From Aurifilum marmelostoma (Eukaryota > Ascomycota > Sordariomycetes > Diaporthales > Cryphonectriaceae), in the NCBI GenBank assembly GCA_027559495.1, contig JAMXSV010000004.1, forward strand, positions 62,001 to 126,000: a stretch of 64,000 nucleotides of DNA. Direction: 5' to 3'. The notes under the pieces are model-generated. The model searched no databases. It saw nothing but the letters and a program-made list of their open reading frames with translations, and had not been told where the DNA came from. The position numbers and the translations under genes were made by a program. Below are positions 1-10,929 of this stretch, one piece after another (the stretch's first letter is position 1; each line of letters begins with the position of its first letter).

Positions 1-117
1 ATAGAAGGACTCTACTCGCCTATTCCTGCTGCTGCTACTAAATTTATCAATAAATCGGCCACCATTGCCTCCCAAGTCTTGGGCCGGGTTATAGATGAGA
101 TATATAATATCTTATAA
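1..117 (+). pseudogene. Coding-like fragment at the left edge
   Basis: One frame stays open from the first base to a TAA at 115. It reads as plausible protein: an Ala-rich turn, then an alternating hydrophobic segment ending IDEIYNIL. No start is visible and the sequence after the stop is AT-rich and full of stops. This may be the last residues of a gene entering from the left, or a scrap of a decayed transposon. I do not recognise the family, and 38 open codons is weak evidence. Confidence 0.2.
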
Positions 118-1221
118 GAATACTGAGTATAGTAGCAAGGAAAGAAAAGAAATCTTCTACTATAGTGCAGTCTAGTTGTCTCTAGAGGATACGTAGATTC
201 GAGGCATTTGGTACGGTTATTGCTCCTCTTCCAAGAGACGTCGATTGCAGTTGTTCTCCACAATGAGTCCGAATAAATGACGCCTCACTTAAACCACAAT
301 AAGAATTGTGATAATCATGAAACTAGATTGTCCTTGTAGTGGCACCCTTAGTGGTAGGAGTGAATTCACCTCCCCTGTCGGCAGCCCTCGCCCATTCTCA
401 TTAACGAACCGAAATCCTAAACCTATTCCCCCTGTCCCTACCGCGCCTGCACGACCGCCAACCCACCAAACAGGTAGCACTCTTATCCTTCCTTACCTTT
501 CTCTAGGCTTTTTGGACATGTTATCAACATGTCTGTTCGAGGTTGCCTCTAGGATTCAGTGTCCCCTACACTCCCAACACCCGTGGTATCTCGAGGCAAT
601 GTATTCCTCCTGGGCCATGCCGCCTATGCAAGTAACGCTAGCCTTAAGACTCGCACAGAAATTATTGCAGTATTCTTGCCAATGTAAGGTATTGGACTAC
701 CCTTAACTGTCCTTTGGCGATAGTCATCAGCGGGCCATGCTCGGGGCTGTAGTCCATTCCAGGCAGGGGCGCTCATTCAGGGACCTCATTGTGATTTCGT
801 TATGTTAAGCAAGATAGCCAGGGCTTTTAAGGGTTAAGGCGATGGAGCAGAAGCATTCGTTAACACTTTGTTCGAAAAGACGCGGGTGTCAAAGCGTGTT
901 GCGCAGAGGGTTGAATTAATGGGCGCCTCAGCTGGAGTCTACATTTCATACACAATAATTAGCGTTTAGGGGCAAGTCAAATATCTAGGTGTCAGTGGCT
1001 GAGACTTGTGGGTTTATTGAGGAGGGTATATAAGAATAAGGCAATGTGCCATCGACAATGTCTTCTGTGCGATTGCATATTGCCTTCTGTAGAGCTTTCT
1101 CACACTACATTGCCATTTTCCTCCACCATGGTTCGTAGATGAAGCTCATAGGTATAAGTGGCTGACGAATCTGCGGCTTACAGAGCCATAGGGCACCAGT
1201 AGATGTAGCAAGTTCCACTTA
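118..1221. other. Intergenic, no supported gene
   Basis: Moderately AT-rich sequence. An open frame at 308-706 has a Pro-rich stretch near residues 25-55 but no domain, intron logic or recognisable start context, so I do not call it. The part nearest 1221 should hold the 3' UTR of the minus-strand sugar permease. Nothing else is supported. Confidence 0.4.
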
Positions 1222-3711
1222 TCAGCTCACTGTAGTGGTGTTCGGTTTCTCCTCAGCAAGTCCAAACTCCTCTTCGATCCTGATTTGATAGGCTTTGAAC
1301 TTTCTAGCAGGGACTTTTCTGGCTGTTCAATGAAGTCAATAAGCTAACCTTATGCTACCAAATACTGGTTACTCACCGAAAAGAATGTCAAGCTCCTCAA
1401 AGCTTCTGCCTTTCGTCTCTGGAAAGCGGAAGTAACTCCATATTCCGATTAACACGGTGAGCACCGCGCTGATCCAAGCCGTCTTGCCTTTTAGGTCTGC
1501 CGCAGTGGGGTTGATGAGGTAGGGCGATACACAGGATGAAACCAGATTCACAATATTGTAGAAGTTGCGTGAAAGTGCCAATGTCTGACGCCGATTGTGT
1601 GGCAAATTAGCTAGGACTCAGAAATTGAGTTTTGCGTGGTACTGTGTTTGTTGGCTCACCTTTTGCCGAAGCCTAACCGAGCTGATTTCGCCACAGTAGA
1701 CGAATGGTATAGGACCACAAGAGATCCCGTAGGCAAAGAACCTAACCAGTATGAAAACTCCTTGAGGCCATACCACAGCGGGTGTCTGGTGTGGCAGCAA
1801 AGATAATATGCCAATGCAAACGATAGGCACAAGCATGCCAGCGAGCCCGCAGAGCCAAAGCGTACGTCTGCCCACCCTTTCAAGTAGGCCCATAGATATC
1901 ATGGTTGCGAGACCTGCCATTCCGTATTGCCCGATGCCTAGATCAAAAGAGTCGGTCGTAGGGAGACCACTTCCACAGGGGACCTTGCATTAGTAACATA
2001 TCTTTTAAAGATAACTTAACATGCAAGTGTGCCATACTTACGCAATCTCGAAGAAATAAGTGCCCGAAGCGAGGGCGAACTGAGTCCAGATCTGGCTGGA
2101 CCATGTTATGCAAGCGATTTCAGTGCGGCGTGCGTCTGTACCCCTGAAACAGTCCCATATTGAAGAACCGAATTCAAGCTCTTTCTCCAACATCACGGTG
2201 TGTTGAATCAGCGAAAGCGTCTCGTGATTATCAACACTGTGTGAGAGGCGGTCCAGGGCTTTTAAAGCCTCATCATACCTCCCTGCTCGGACAAGGAACC
2301 ACGGAGACTCGGGGGCGAAGATTAACTGCGATCATTAGTGACGCTTAGAAATATTGGCATGACTCGGTGTCTGCACATCTCCGATAACTTACACAAATGA
2401 ACAAAGGTGCCGGCCAGATCCACTATACGGGTTCGTATCAGTATGTCGATGGCCTGGTGGCTCGAGGCCTGTTCACATGTAAAGATTGAGAACCATTATC
2501 TCACCTGAATGGCATAGGGAATCCTCCACGCCCATTCCGTTGGGTCGTTAGCATAAGCACGGAGCACACCCGTGGCAATGATATGCCCGAATACCCAGCA
2601 CAGATTAATATACTGTAACGAAATTTATGTTGTTAGTATTCCGAGCGATGGGCTTTGAGGACAACCTCGTGATAGGCAAACACAGTGTGATCTCATCTTC
2701 ATACTGCCCCTGTGCCCGCACCTGGGGGCACCATGTGAGGTGTAAGCATTAGACCCAGATTTCTTACCGTTGGGCCATAGTGACGAAGGGCGAGCGGTGC
2801 GACTTCAATGCAATAGGCCGCTACTATGGTGTTAGGCATGTCATCCAAAGACGGAAGGAATCGACGAGGAAAGAGGAAGGGGGGAACGATGTCGACTCAC
2901 GAGCAATTGTCTGAATGGTACCAAGTGGGAACCCGAGAAGAATTTCGCCCACGAGAAGCATGACCACCGACTTGGCGCAGAAGAGAATAGCCACAAAGCC
3001 AGCAACAAAGACCAGTGCTATCTGAACCAGGACGATATCTTTGATGATGAAAATTAGAGGAAGCCATGCACAATATCATTTTTCCATATGTGAAACTACT
3101 TACTGCCGTAGCGATCGACAAGGAAGGTATTAGCAAAAATGCCAATGATGAGCCCGACGTTTTGAACAAGTGCTGTTCGATGTATTAATTTGAAGTTCAT
3201 GGATATTAGGGTTTTCAACCAGAACCTTACTTAGAGCTGATTGCCAGGGAGCTGACACTTGGTACGAGCCGTCCGATAACTCGTACCCAAAAGTCTTCTG
3301 GAAAGCTGGCAAGGCGTAAAAAGAGCTGATGAGGATCTGATCATAAGACTCCATGATGATAGTCTTGACAAATGTCTCATTTTAGCTTTAAACTTCTTCT
3401 ATGTTCTTCCCCCTTCTATGCATGATGTGAAGTCTCGATGAGTTATTGCAAGCGAAGCCTCGACCCAGCTGAAACATTCCTGGCGAAACATTTTGATTCT
3501 GACTCACAAGGCCCATCACAGCACTCCAGAAGAGAGCCCTTTTGTGACTTTTCAATGCTTCAGAAAACGTCATGCGGTGTTCGCTCATAGAAGCTCGATA
3601 TGCCTCAGCAATTTGATTGGGTGTCAACGCCGTTTGGTCCCATCCTGCCTTCATCGACTGCGCCGGTGCAGCGCTGTGATGGCTGTAGACCTCTGAAGAA
3701 ATATCGGCCAT
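1222..3711 (-). CDS. MFS sugar permease, MAL/alpha-glucoside type, multi-intron
   Basis: Plasma-membrane proton-coupled sugar transporter of the fungal maltose/oligosaccharide permease group. I place the start at the ATG at 3711, because the longer frame begins with GTG. Exon 1 (3508-3711) encodes a cytosolic N-terminus ending FWSAVMGL. Exon 2 from 3363 gives IIMESYDQILISSFYA, the usual first transmembrane segment. Later exons give the DRYG loop, GEILLGFPLG, YCIEVAPLALRHYG, the PESPWFL motif, ERVGRRTLW and FPETKGRSFEELD. The last exon ends ARKFKAYQIRIEEEFG, a typical tail. There are at least eight introns; I read most exons but did not fix every junction, and saw no stop or frame break. The substrate cannot be read from sequence; family members carry maltose, trehalose and other di- or oligosaccharides. 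A CGG-N7-CCG inverted repeat lies about 265-280 bp upstream. Confidence 0.9.
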
Positions 3712-6700
3712 GATCACGCAGAAAGCAGCAGGGGGAGTGGTAGTCCGTAGGAGATCGCTGTTCCCAAGAGTGTACTCAGCTTTTTGTCCCTGGAATACCT
3801 ATTCAAGAGACGATCCGGGGTGACACGGCTTTAAGGATAAAAAAACGAACAAATAAAAGAGGGTTACGGATAGCATGCTGCATAGAAACAAGGGGCATGA
3901 TTTAGCTCATAAAGGTTGCATATGTCACCATCTGATCTTGTCCAACCCGGGTTTATTGGCCGTCGAGCATATCTCCGGTTGGGCGCCGGAGTTTTAACGG
4001 TTGGCAACGAGTTCACCTGAAATTTCCGGTCTTTTTGTATGATTGTGGGCCGGCTCACAGAACTTCGCAAATTACTAACGTTCGGGCAACTCGAGAAGTA
4101 GAATTCCCTATCAAGGCTTGTACCGAAGATCGTCCAAACTCTTATATTGACGCATATGGTATCGTTCCTGGCTTCTCCCAACGTATCAGGCCTGGTCATT
4201 CAGTTTGCCGCGAAATTATGGAATTGTGACACTGCAAGGCCAACTTTGTGCAAACCCCTTGGTAATTACTGTAAGATGAGAAATTGACTCTGACTCCGCT
4301 CCCCACTCAAATAATAAATATCGATCGGATTTGCAACAAGCTTAGCACACTCGACGAAGTGCGATATGAGTCAACACTATTAAGCTGCGGTATAATACGA
4401 ATCCCTCAAGGCTTGAGACGCAAGCTGTCAGAATTGCACCAAATTCTTTAAGTGCATCCTGCCCTCCCGATCCAGATCCAGATCTCTTATAGGGAGCCGT
4501 GCTCACTAAGAAGTCATCTACCTCCTGCATATAGCGCGCTCTAACCTCCCAGTGTGACATTAGGCTACTGCCCAGGTGATCCACCCTACCTGAGTGGTCT
4601 TAACCCGGGTACGTATGCCGAGATTCGTGGTTTAATCAGTCTCGCCATTGATGAGAAGTGCCTTAGGCTGTATTATATGCGCCTCCTTCCAGCCCTCCCA
4701 GCCTTTGATAGTGCCGACGATGACAGACACCACTAGGCTTCGACTGCCTAATTAGTATGGGGATTGAATCTGACCTACGGAAAAAACTGCATTTCCTGGA
4801 ACCCCAATTTTGTATGAAGTGCTCACATATTCAATCGACAGTAGGACTATCGTGAATTTTCTTGGAAGAAGCGTTGATCTCTTTAAGCATAGGGCCTAGA
4901 CTGCAAACGTAGGGGTCATTGAAGTCCTCGATGCCTTCTGAAATCCTTTACTTCGGTGATCGCCTTGCTTATTGCAGTCTTCAACCAATTACGAACGTCT
5001 TATAGCAGCTGGGAAGAAGCCTTCAAATGCTTGTTCTGCATGATTTGGGGTTAATGTATTATTGAGTCGAAAATTTTGTCCTTCTTAACGTGCCCGCAAG
5101 AGTGATCATTCGTGCTGGCGAAGATCGACCATTGACACCTTGAAGGCGAGATGCGACAAATTTCTGAGAATCTCCAAGGATGCAGAGTGAGCCAACAGCA
5201 CTTACTATTCAGTAGGATGCTGGAAATACCGCTCGAACTAATCAATTCTATGAGCCCAGGTACGCCCTGTCACGTTGGCGGTCGCTCGCAGCATATGAAC
5301 AGCGAAAACACCACCCCAGCTTTCACCAAGTTGCAAGAAGTCCCCTTCCCTCAGCTAAAGGTGTTCGATCAGGTCGTTCAGCTCTATGATGAGGGCTTAA
5401 AGGACTGAACTCAGTCTCCCCATCTTTTGGCAAAGGTGTCTAGAGTCTCCGCAGCCGATCTAGATGTAGCGAAATGTGGAGATGCTATACGGCTGGAAAG
5501 GTCAGCCAGAGGCACAAGGTACTCATGTCCGAAGCCAGGCCTTCCCAGGCCAGCTAGGACGATGGAGACATTCGGTGAATCTAGGCTGCATCATATATTG
5601 CATTGCTTTCCGACGACCAGCACCACAAAAGCGACCGCGCCTTCGTGACTTAGATTCGCTGTTACTATGAAGAAAGTCGTATGCTTAATTATTGGAAAAG
5701 GAGTTTTGTTGTGATCCTTTACAAAAATCAAGTGGCAAGATGGTTTCTTCAACTGTGCCATCTAGCGGTAGCTAGAAAGACTGAGATGTAGCAAGATAGA
5801 AGACAAAGCATTGAGGAGCAAGATGGGAAGTCTTGAAAGCATGGCCTCTATTAACGATCTACCTAATGCTACACCTGATTTATTTTCTTTTTTTGAAAGA
5901 CGTTTGTAATTATTCTCGGGAGTGGAAAGGAGATAGATTATAGATCAACAAAAGTTCGTCACCCATCGTCGCCACCATGGTTGCCAGGGTGCGCTGGCAA
6001 TCATCGTTCTCATGTCACTTACGACTTTGTAGTTTGTCACCGCCCTGATAAGTCTCATTGATCCTTGCGGCCCTTCACTTCCCGAATCTAGTTACTCGCG
6101 GACTCCTGTCTTGGCGTCATTGTGCTAGCGATTTGAAGCCGTCTTCCGGTGACGGCTCCCAGCCGTTTTCTACTCGAATCAATCTGAATAGGTCTGGTGC
6201 ACGAGTTCTGAGTCGCTCGGGACTGCTAACAATAAGTTTATTATGTTGGAATATAATTTCCTTGTTATTTAGTCATTATAACTCTAGCAACTACTACCAG
6301 CGTCATCTACAGTTTACTAGAGTATTTATTGTTTCTGGTCCTATTATGTATGTTCTTTAGTCGCAGGTGGTCTTTCACTCCACCTTCGTGTTATTTGCTT
6401 AAAGCGTCCAATCAAAGAAGTCCGAGATTCGACCTTTGAAAATGACCTTCTTAAAATAGATGACGCTACACAAAAGCGATCACGAGAAAAAAAGCCAGCT
6501 AAGTTTGAACTCATCAGCTGATACTATGTTGATAGAAATTAAAAGAACAAGGAGAAAGAAAAAGTCCAAAGCACAGAGGAGGTATTACTAAGAATATATG
6601 CATATTTTCCAAGTGATTCATCTGCGAGAAAAGGAAGATAATGCATAACCAGTCATGGCCTGATAAAAACATGCCTACTGCCCACTGCCTGCTGCTGCTG

Positions 6701-6920
6701 CGTATTAAGGGTTAGCTTTCCCCCACCACCAAGCAGAGAGAATGCTCCTCAATGTATTCTACACCAGCGTGCCCAATTTCTTCTGTGTTGCCATGTTCGT
6801 GCTTTTGTTAAGGTTTGTAAATCTGAACTCCTTATTCACAGCAGACTTCCAAAAGAAAGATAAGTGAGTTTTGGCAGTACAATCTCCACCCAGATACTAA
6901 TTCTCATCTGTGTCAGGCTG
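3712..6920. other. Promoter of the permease, then decayed sequence
   Basis: The first several hundred bases should be promoter of the minus-strand permease. Beyond about 4.3 kb the sequence is AT-rich with many stops. Short open frames at 5151-5408 and 5476-5670 look mildly protein-like but have no recognisable domain, start or splice structure; they may be relics. From about 6.2 to 6.9 kb I see only AT-rich sequence. No gene is supported. Confidence 0.4.
3973..3991. promoter_or_regulatory. CGG-N7-CCG inverted repeat upstream of the sugar permease
   Basis: Arms CTCCGG and CCGGAG are separated by seven bases, giving CGG-N7-CCG about 265-280 bp upstream of the permease start. Zn2Cys6 dimers bind paired CGG triplets in such arrangements. 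Binding here is inference. Confidence 0.3.
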
Positions 6921-7468
6921 ACCGAGCCTTCAATTAGGGAGACGACCTGGACCGACGACGAGGGGAGCGGTTCCTCGGACGGCTAGTCCAGCAACTCGGA
7001 GGACGAGGACGAGAGTGAGGGCTAGGCTAAGCGAACTCACCCTTTCCCCCTCCTCTTTCCTTATTATTGTTTCACTCTTTTATTATTATCTTCTCTTTCT
7101 CTCTCTTTCTTTCCTTTTCTTTTCCTTCTCTCTATTCTTTTCTCTTATCTTACTGCGCGCTTGCGCTCTTTACCGCTCTTTAGCTTCGACACGACGACGT
7201 TAGTCTTTAATACGCGTTTACGCCACGTGAATTTACCAGGCACTGCTCGCATACGGAGGCGAGGGATGGCTCGAAGCGGCTAGGGCAACCAGCCGGAAGT
7301 CCATATCTTTCTCTCTGATATAGGGCGCAGATTCGCTGACTAAAGGATATCTCTATATATCTTGGTATATACTAGTAGATAGCTGCTCAGCGCGCCTCAT
7401 ACCCTTAGGGAGGTCTCTAGACGGCGTAAAAATACAAACAAACAAACAACAAACACCGAGCCTTCAAT
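6921..7468 (+). mobile_element. 5'-truncated LINE-like retrotransposon insertion with target-site duplication
   Basis: The 14-mer ACCGAGCCTTCAAT occurs at 6921-6934 and again at 7455-7468. Between the copies lies about 520 bp (6935-7454) ending in an A-rich tail of AAAC/AACA units. Flanking direct repeats of this length plus an A-rich simple-repeat tail directly against the second copy is the signature of target-primed insertion by a non-LTR element. The insert begins with a reading frame rich in Asp, Glu, Ser and Gly broken by in-frame stops, then a CT-rich stretch that would suit a 3' UTR. No reverse transcriptase is present, so this would be a dead 3' fragment. The two identical copies suggest a fairly recent event. 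Confidence 0.6.
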
Positions 7469-8124
7469 CAACAATGTTTGTTAAGCAGACCAAGATATGT
7501 CGCTACATAACTACAACAGAACTAGGTCCACAAATGAAACAGTAGCTGATTATAATAGAAGAAATAGTAGCAACGGAATAGACAAGCAAATTTTATGGAA
7601 TTAAAATACTTATGGAGAAATCAGATGTATTGGTTATATGCTAATCAAGACAGAATTATTCATTTTTCACTGTCTATTGTGATCTTGGGTTGCGTTTACG
7701 GCGGCACTAATCTTCGCTTGGCAGTGCCTAGCTCGGGAAATGCACCGGCTGACCGGATACTAGCACGTGACTAGTTATCACCGACGGGGCCTAATCTACT
7801 TCCAGATTAGCCCCCTGGCCCCGTAGTCCGTTGCTGGGTCTCGTGACCCGGATCAAGTTGGTCCGTGAGCCAGGCCTTTTTTGTGCCTGGTAGGACCCAA
7901 ACATTCTAGCGGGCTAACCCGGCCGGACCCCCTCAAACGTCCGATGCATCCATCATGCAACTTGGTCTCCATGCTTCATGCACATCAGAACCGAATCAGA
8001 CACAACAACTGCTTTGCTATCGGCAAGTTCTCATCAGTGTTGCCTAATTTATCTAAAGTGACTCATGTGAGCTACATGGTCGTAAGTCGAGCGCCAACTC
8101 CGAGCTCCAGCTCCTCCTTCACGA
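7469..8124. promoter_or_regulatory. Upstream region of the C2H2/Zn2Cys6 factor
   Basis: AT-rich until about 7.7 kb, then a GC-rich stretch with several short inverted repeats, including CCAGGC/GCCTGG around a T-run near 7.88 kb and CCGGCCGG near 7.92 kb. This should contain the promoter and 5' UTR of the gene starting at 8125. No additional gene is seen. Confidence 0.4.
7784..7824. repeat. Nested inverted repeats
   Basis: The outer arms ACGGGGCC (7784-7791) and GGCCCCGT (7817-7824) enclose the inner arms CTAATCT (7791-7797) and AGATTAG (7804-7810) with a six-base loop. It lies about 300 bp upstream of the transcription factor start. It could be a cruciform-prone regulatory element or the core of a small foldback element. 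Confidence 0.5.
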
Positions 8125-10929
8125 ATGGAAAACCACTCGCGAAAGCCACCAACCTCTCGACAGGCTTGCCCGATATGCGAGAGACACTTTGACCGGGCGG
8201 AGCACCTGAAAAGGCACCTAGCGACGCATACCAAGGAGAAGGGGTGCATATGTCGTGTGTGTGGTAGAAAATTCAGCCGAAAGTACATAACCAAGCCAGC
8301 CTTAATTCTGATTATTGGAATTAGTCGTTCAGAGGAGAAATACGAGCAACGAATTTCGTTCAGAAAGAAGCGCGACTGACCACATTTTTATCATTATAGA
8401 GATGCTTTAGACCGTCACCAGAGCGTCCATCGGCCTCATATACCACTGCGAAGGTTTCGGGCCTGCACGAGATGCGCCGCCTCTCGAGTGAAATGCAGCG
8501 GTGCTCAGCCATGTACGCGGTGCGAGAAGAAGTCGTTACCATGCAGATTCCCCGATGTTTGCGACAGTAACGACTCCGGGGCTGGAGCGAATGCTCCCCA
8601 AGAGAGCATTCATTTCGCGAGCGCCCAGAGTGATGAGATGCAATCTATAACGGTTAGTCCACAGCAAGAGGTACAGGAGCAGCATTCACTTGTCCCTATG
8701 CAGGAGCATCGGACAGAACTATCCAGCTTCATGCAAGAACAGATCCACCATGTCGATCTAATACCAGATGAGACAAATACTCACATGATTTCCGCCTTGA
8801 ATTGGATCTCTCCATCCATGGACCTCGACCTGGCCGAGTTCGAATACAATCCATTGCCCTCAGCGGAGCCATATTGGAGCTCGGCCGTTAACGATCTGTC
8901 CGACCAACTCTCACCAACGACACAATCGATGATACCGATTGGCGATCAGTCGCAGTTGACCCATGGGAGTCTATCGAGCCCAGCTGATATCGAAGCTCCT
9001 GGCACAGCATACGTGGATGACAGAGGTGCCAGGAAGCCTCGCAACGGCCGATATGCTAATCGCATCTTCAGTGATGCAGCTTCGAGAGCTTCGAATCGGT
9101 CTTGCCCGGAGCTTCCTGTTTTGCCACCCGAACCCGACGGCTTCAGTCTTACCATGGCCCCATTATCGAACGTCCTCGCGCAAGACCTTCCAGCCGCGCG
9201 GGTCCGGCCCTTCACACTTGAGCAGTATCGCATGATGTCTCAAGCTTTTCAAGAATGCTGTTCGACACACTGCGGCTCAATCAATGAGAGTTCCTTCTCA
9301 TCGGCTGAGCTTCCACCTGCGTCCACATTCACAGTGCTCCTGGCACTTTACAGGCAGCATTTTGACCCCAAAGTACTGCCTTTGATCCAATCTGGGCTAG
9401 GCAGTGATGAACCATCTTCGTGGATTGTCAAGCTAGCCATGTCGGCAATAGGTAGCCAGTACCTCGAAACAGGCGATATGGAGGTGGCAATCGCTCTACA
9501 CGAGTTCCTCCGGAGGATCTTGCGACAAAAGCAAGCCGTGTTTTCGGCCGGAGCTCTGACAACAGAATTGCTTGGTGTAGTCCAGTCGAAACTCCTCAAT
9601 TACATTGGCCTGGCGTATTGTGGCTCGACAAGGCTGGAGACGTACAGGAATTTGGCACTTGAGGAACTTGTCGCCGAGTACGGGGCATTATACAGAACTC
9701 AGCCCGCGGTTCTGCGGGACGAGGTGGAGGCTCGAGATCGACAAAACTGGATACTCTCGGAGAGCGCGCGTCGTCTTTGTCATACGATTTGGCTCATCGA
9801 GAGCATGTCTCGCTACCACTTCGGGACGCCGTCGACTTTGTTACTGGACTTTGCAGACGTTGCATTGCCCTGTACAGAAGATATATGGAATGCCGACACA
9901 GGCCAGATCCAGTTTCTCACCAAGCAACCCACTCTGGAACAGGCATTGCGAGTACTCTACGTGGAGAAGCGGCTCCTCCAGGGCATCGGAGATTTTGCCC
10001 AAGTTGTGACGATTCACGGACTGTATTGTCAGACCTGGGACGTCTCCAAGTCGTTCGACAAACCTTTACTTCGCTGGACACCCTCAGCACAGAAAGGGAA
10101 TGCCGAGGCACGGGAGCTTACCGGACCGCTTTGGCTACCTCAGATACCTCTATACAACCAGTGGAGAAACGCGGCATGCGACTGCTTAGATGTACTTCAC
10201 TGGATCGCCAATAGCGAAATCGCAAAGACCGGGACCGAGAACTCGACCGTCTTGCACCTACACTTTGCTCGACTCGTTTTGCTTTCACCGTATCAGACAA
10301 TACGCGAATTGGCCGAGTCGCTGGTGTCGGAGAATGTGAGACAGGGCCATGCCGCCGGCCGATTCAAAGAGAGATGTCAGGAGGTGCAGAAATGGATCAC
10401 AGACGACCAATACAAAGCGCGCCTTGCGTTGGTCCATTGTGGCGTCTTTTTCTGGCATATTCGACGTTATTCTGTAGATGCCTTCTTTGAACCCGTCAAA
10501 GTGTTCCTGGCGACCTTGGTTGTCTGGGCCTATGGCAGCTTTTGTCCGCCGCAGCAGCTAAACATGTCATCCCGAGCATCTGATCACGCCGATTCGCGCG
10601 ATATTGGGGAATGGTCATCCGATATCGAAGACATATCTTCCATCCGTCTGGACCGACCTACGGACGACGAACTAGTCCAGATATTCATCAAGCGTGGGAG
10701 GTCCATGAACGCGACTATCATGGGCGTCGGCAATATCACCGCCCCTAATGGTCCGCTGCGAATGCTACGTGAGGGGTGCAAGCTGCTTAATACCCTGGAT
10801 AAATGGCCCGTTCGGTTTCAATATCTACACATTCTCACCCGGCTGATTGCCGTCTGTGAACAGGACAGCCAGTGGCCCCAGACAGGATCGATTCCAAGGC
10901 AGACACGTGATATCGTGTCGCCTCGATAA
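8125..10929 (+). CDS. C2H2 + Zn2Cys6 fungal transcription factor
   Basis: Predicted nuclear DNA-binding regulator of 895 aa. Two exons (8125-8282 and 8400-10929) joined over a 117-nt intron sum to exactly 896 codons. The junction falls inside the second zinc finger and restores it. Finger 1 uses C15, C18, H31, H35; finger 2 uses C43, C46, H59, H63. A Zn2Cys6 cluster follows directly (C75, C78, C85, C91, C94, C101) with the standard C-x2-C-x6-C-x5-C-x2-C-x6-C spacing. The long remainder, with alternating polar and helical stretches and a conserved-looking 'RLCHTIWLIESM' segment, fits the fungal-specific transcription factor middle domain (PF04082 type). The combined C2H2+Zn2Cys6 architecture is well known in Pezizomycotina. 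It is the only regulator among the sugar permeases and glycosidases, so it is the natural candidate local regulator; that role is inferred. Confidence 0.93.

Noticed and set aside
6700..6935. Possible small spliced gene at the target of the LINE-like insertion
   Set aside because: A GTGAGT donor and ACTAAT/CAG acceptor can be drawn, but flanking frames are short and lead to stops after removing the insert.
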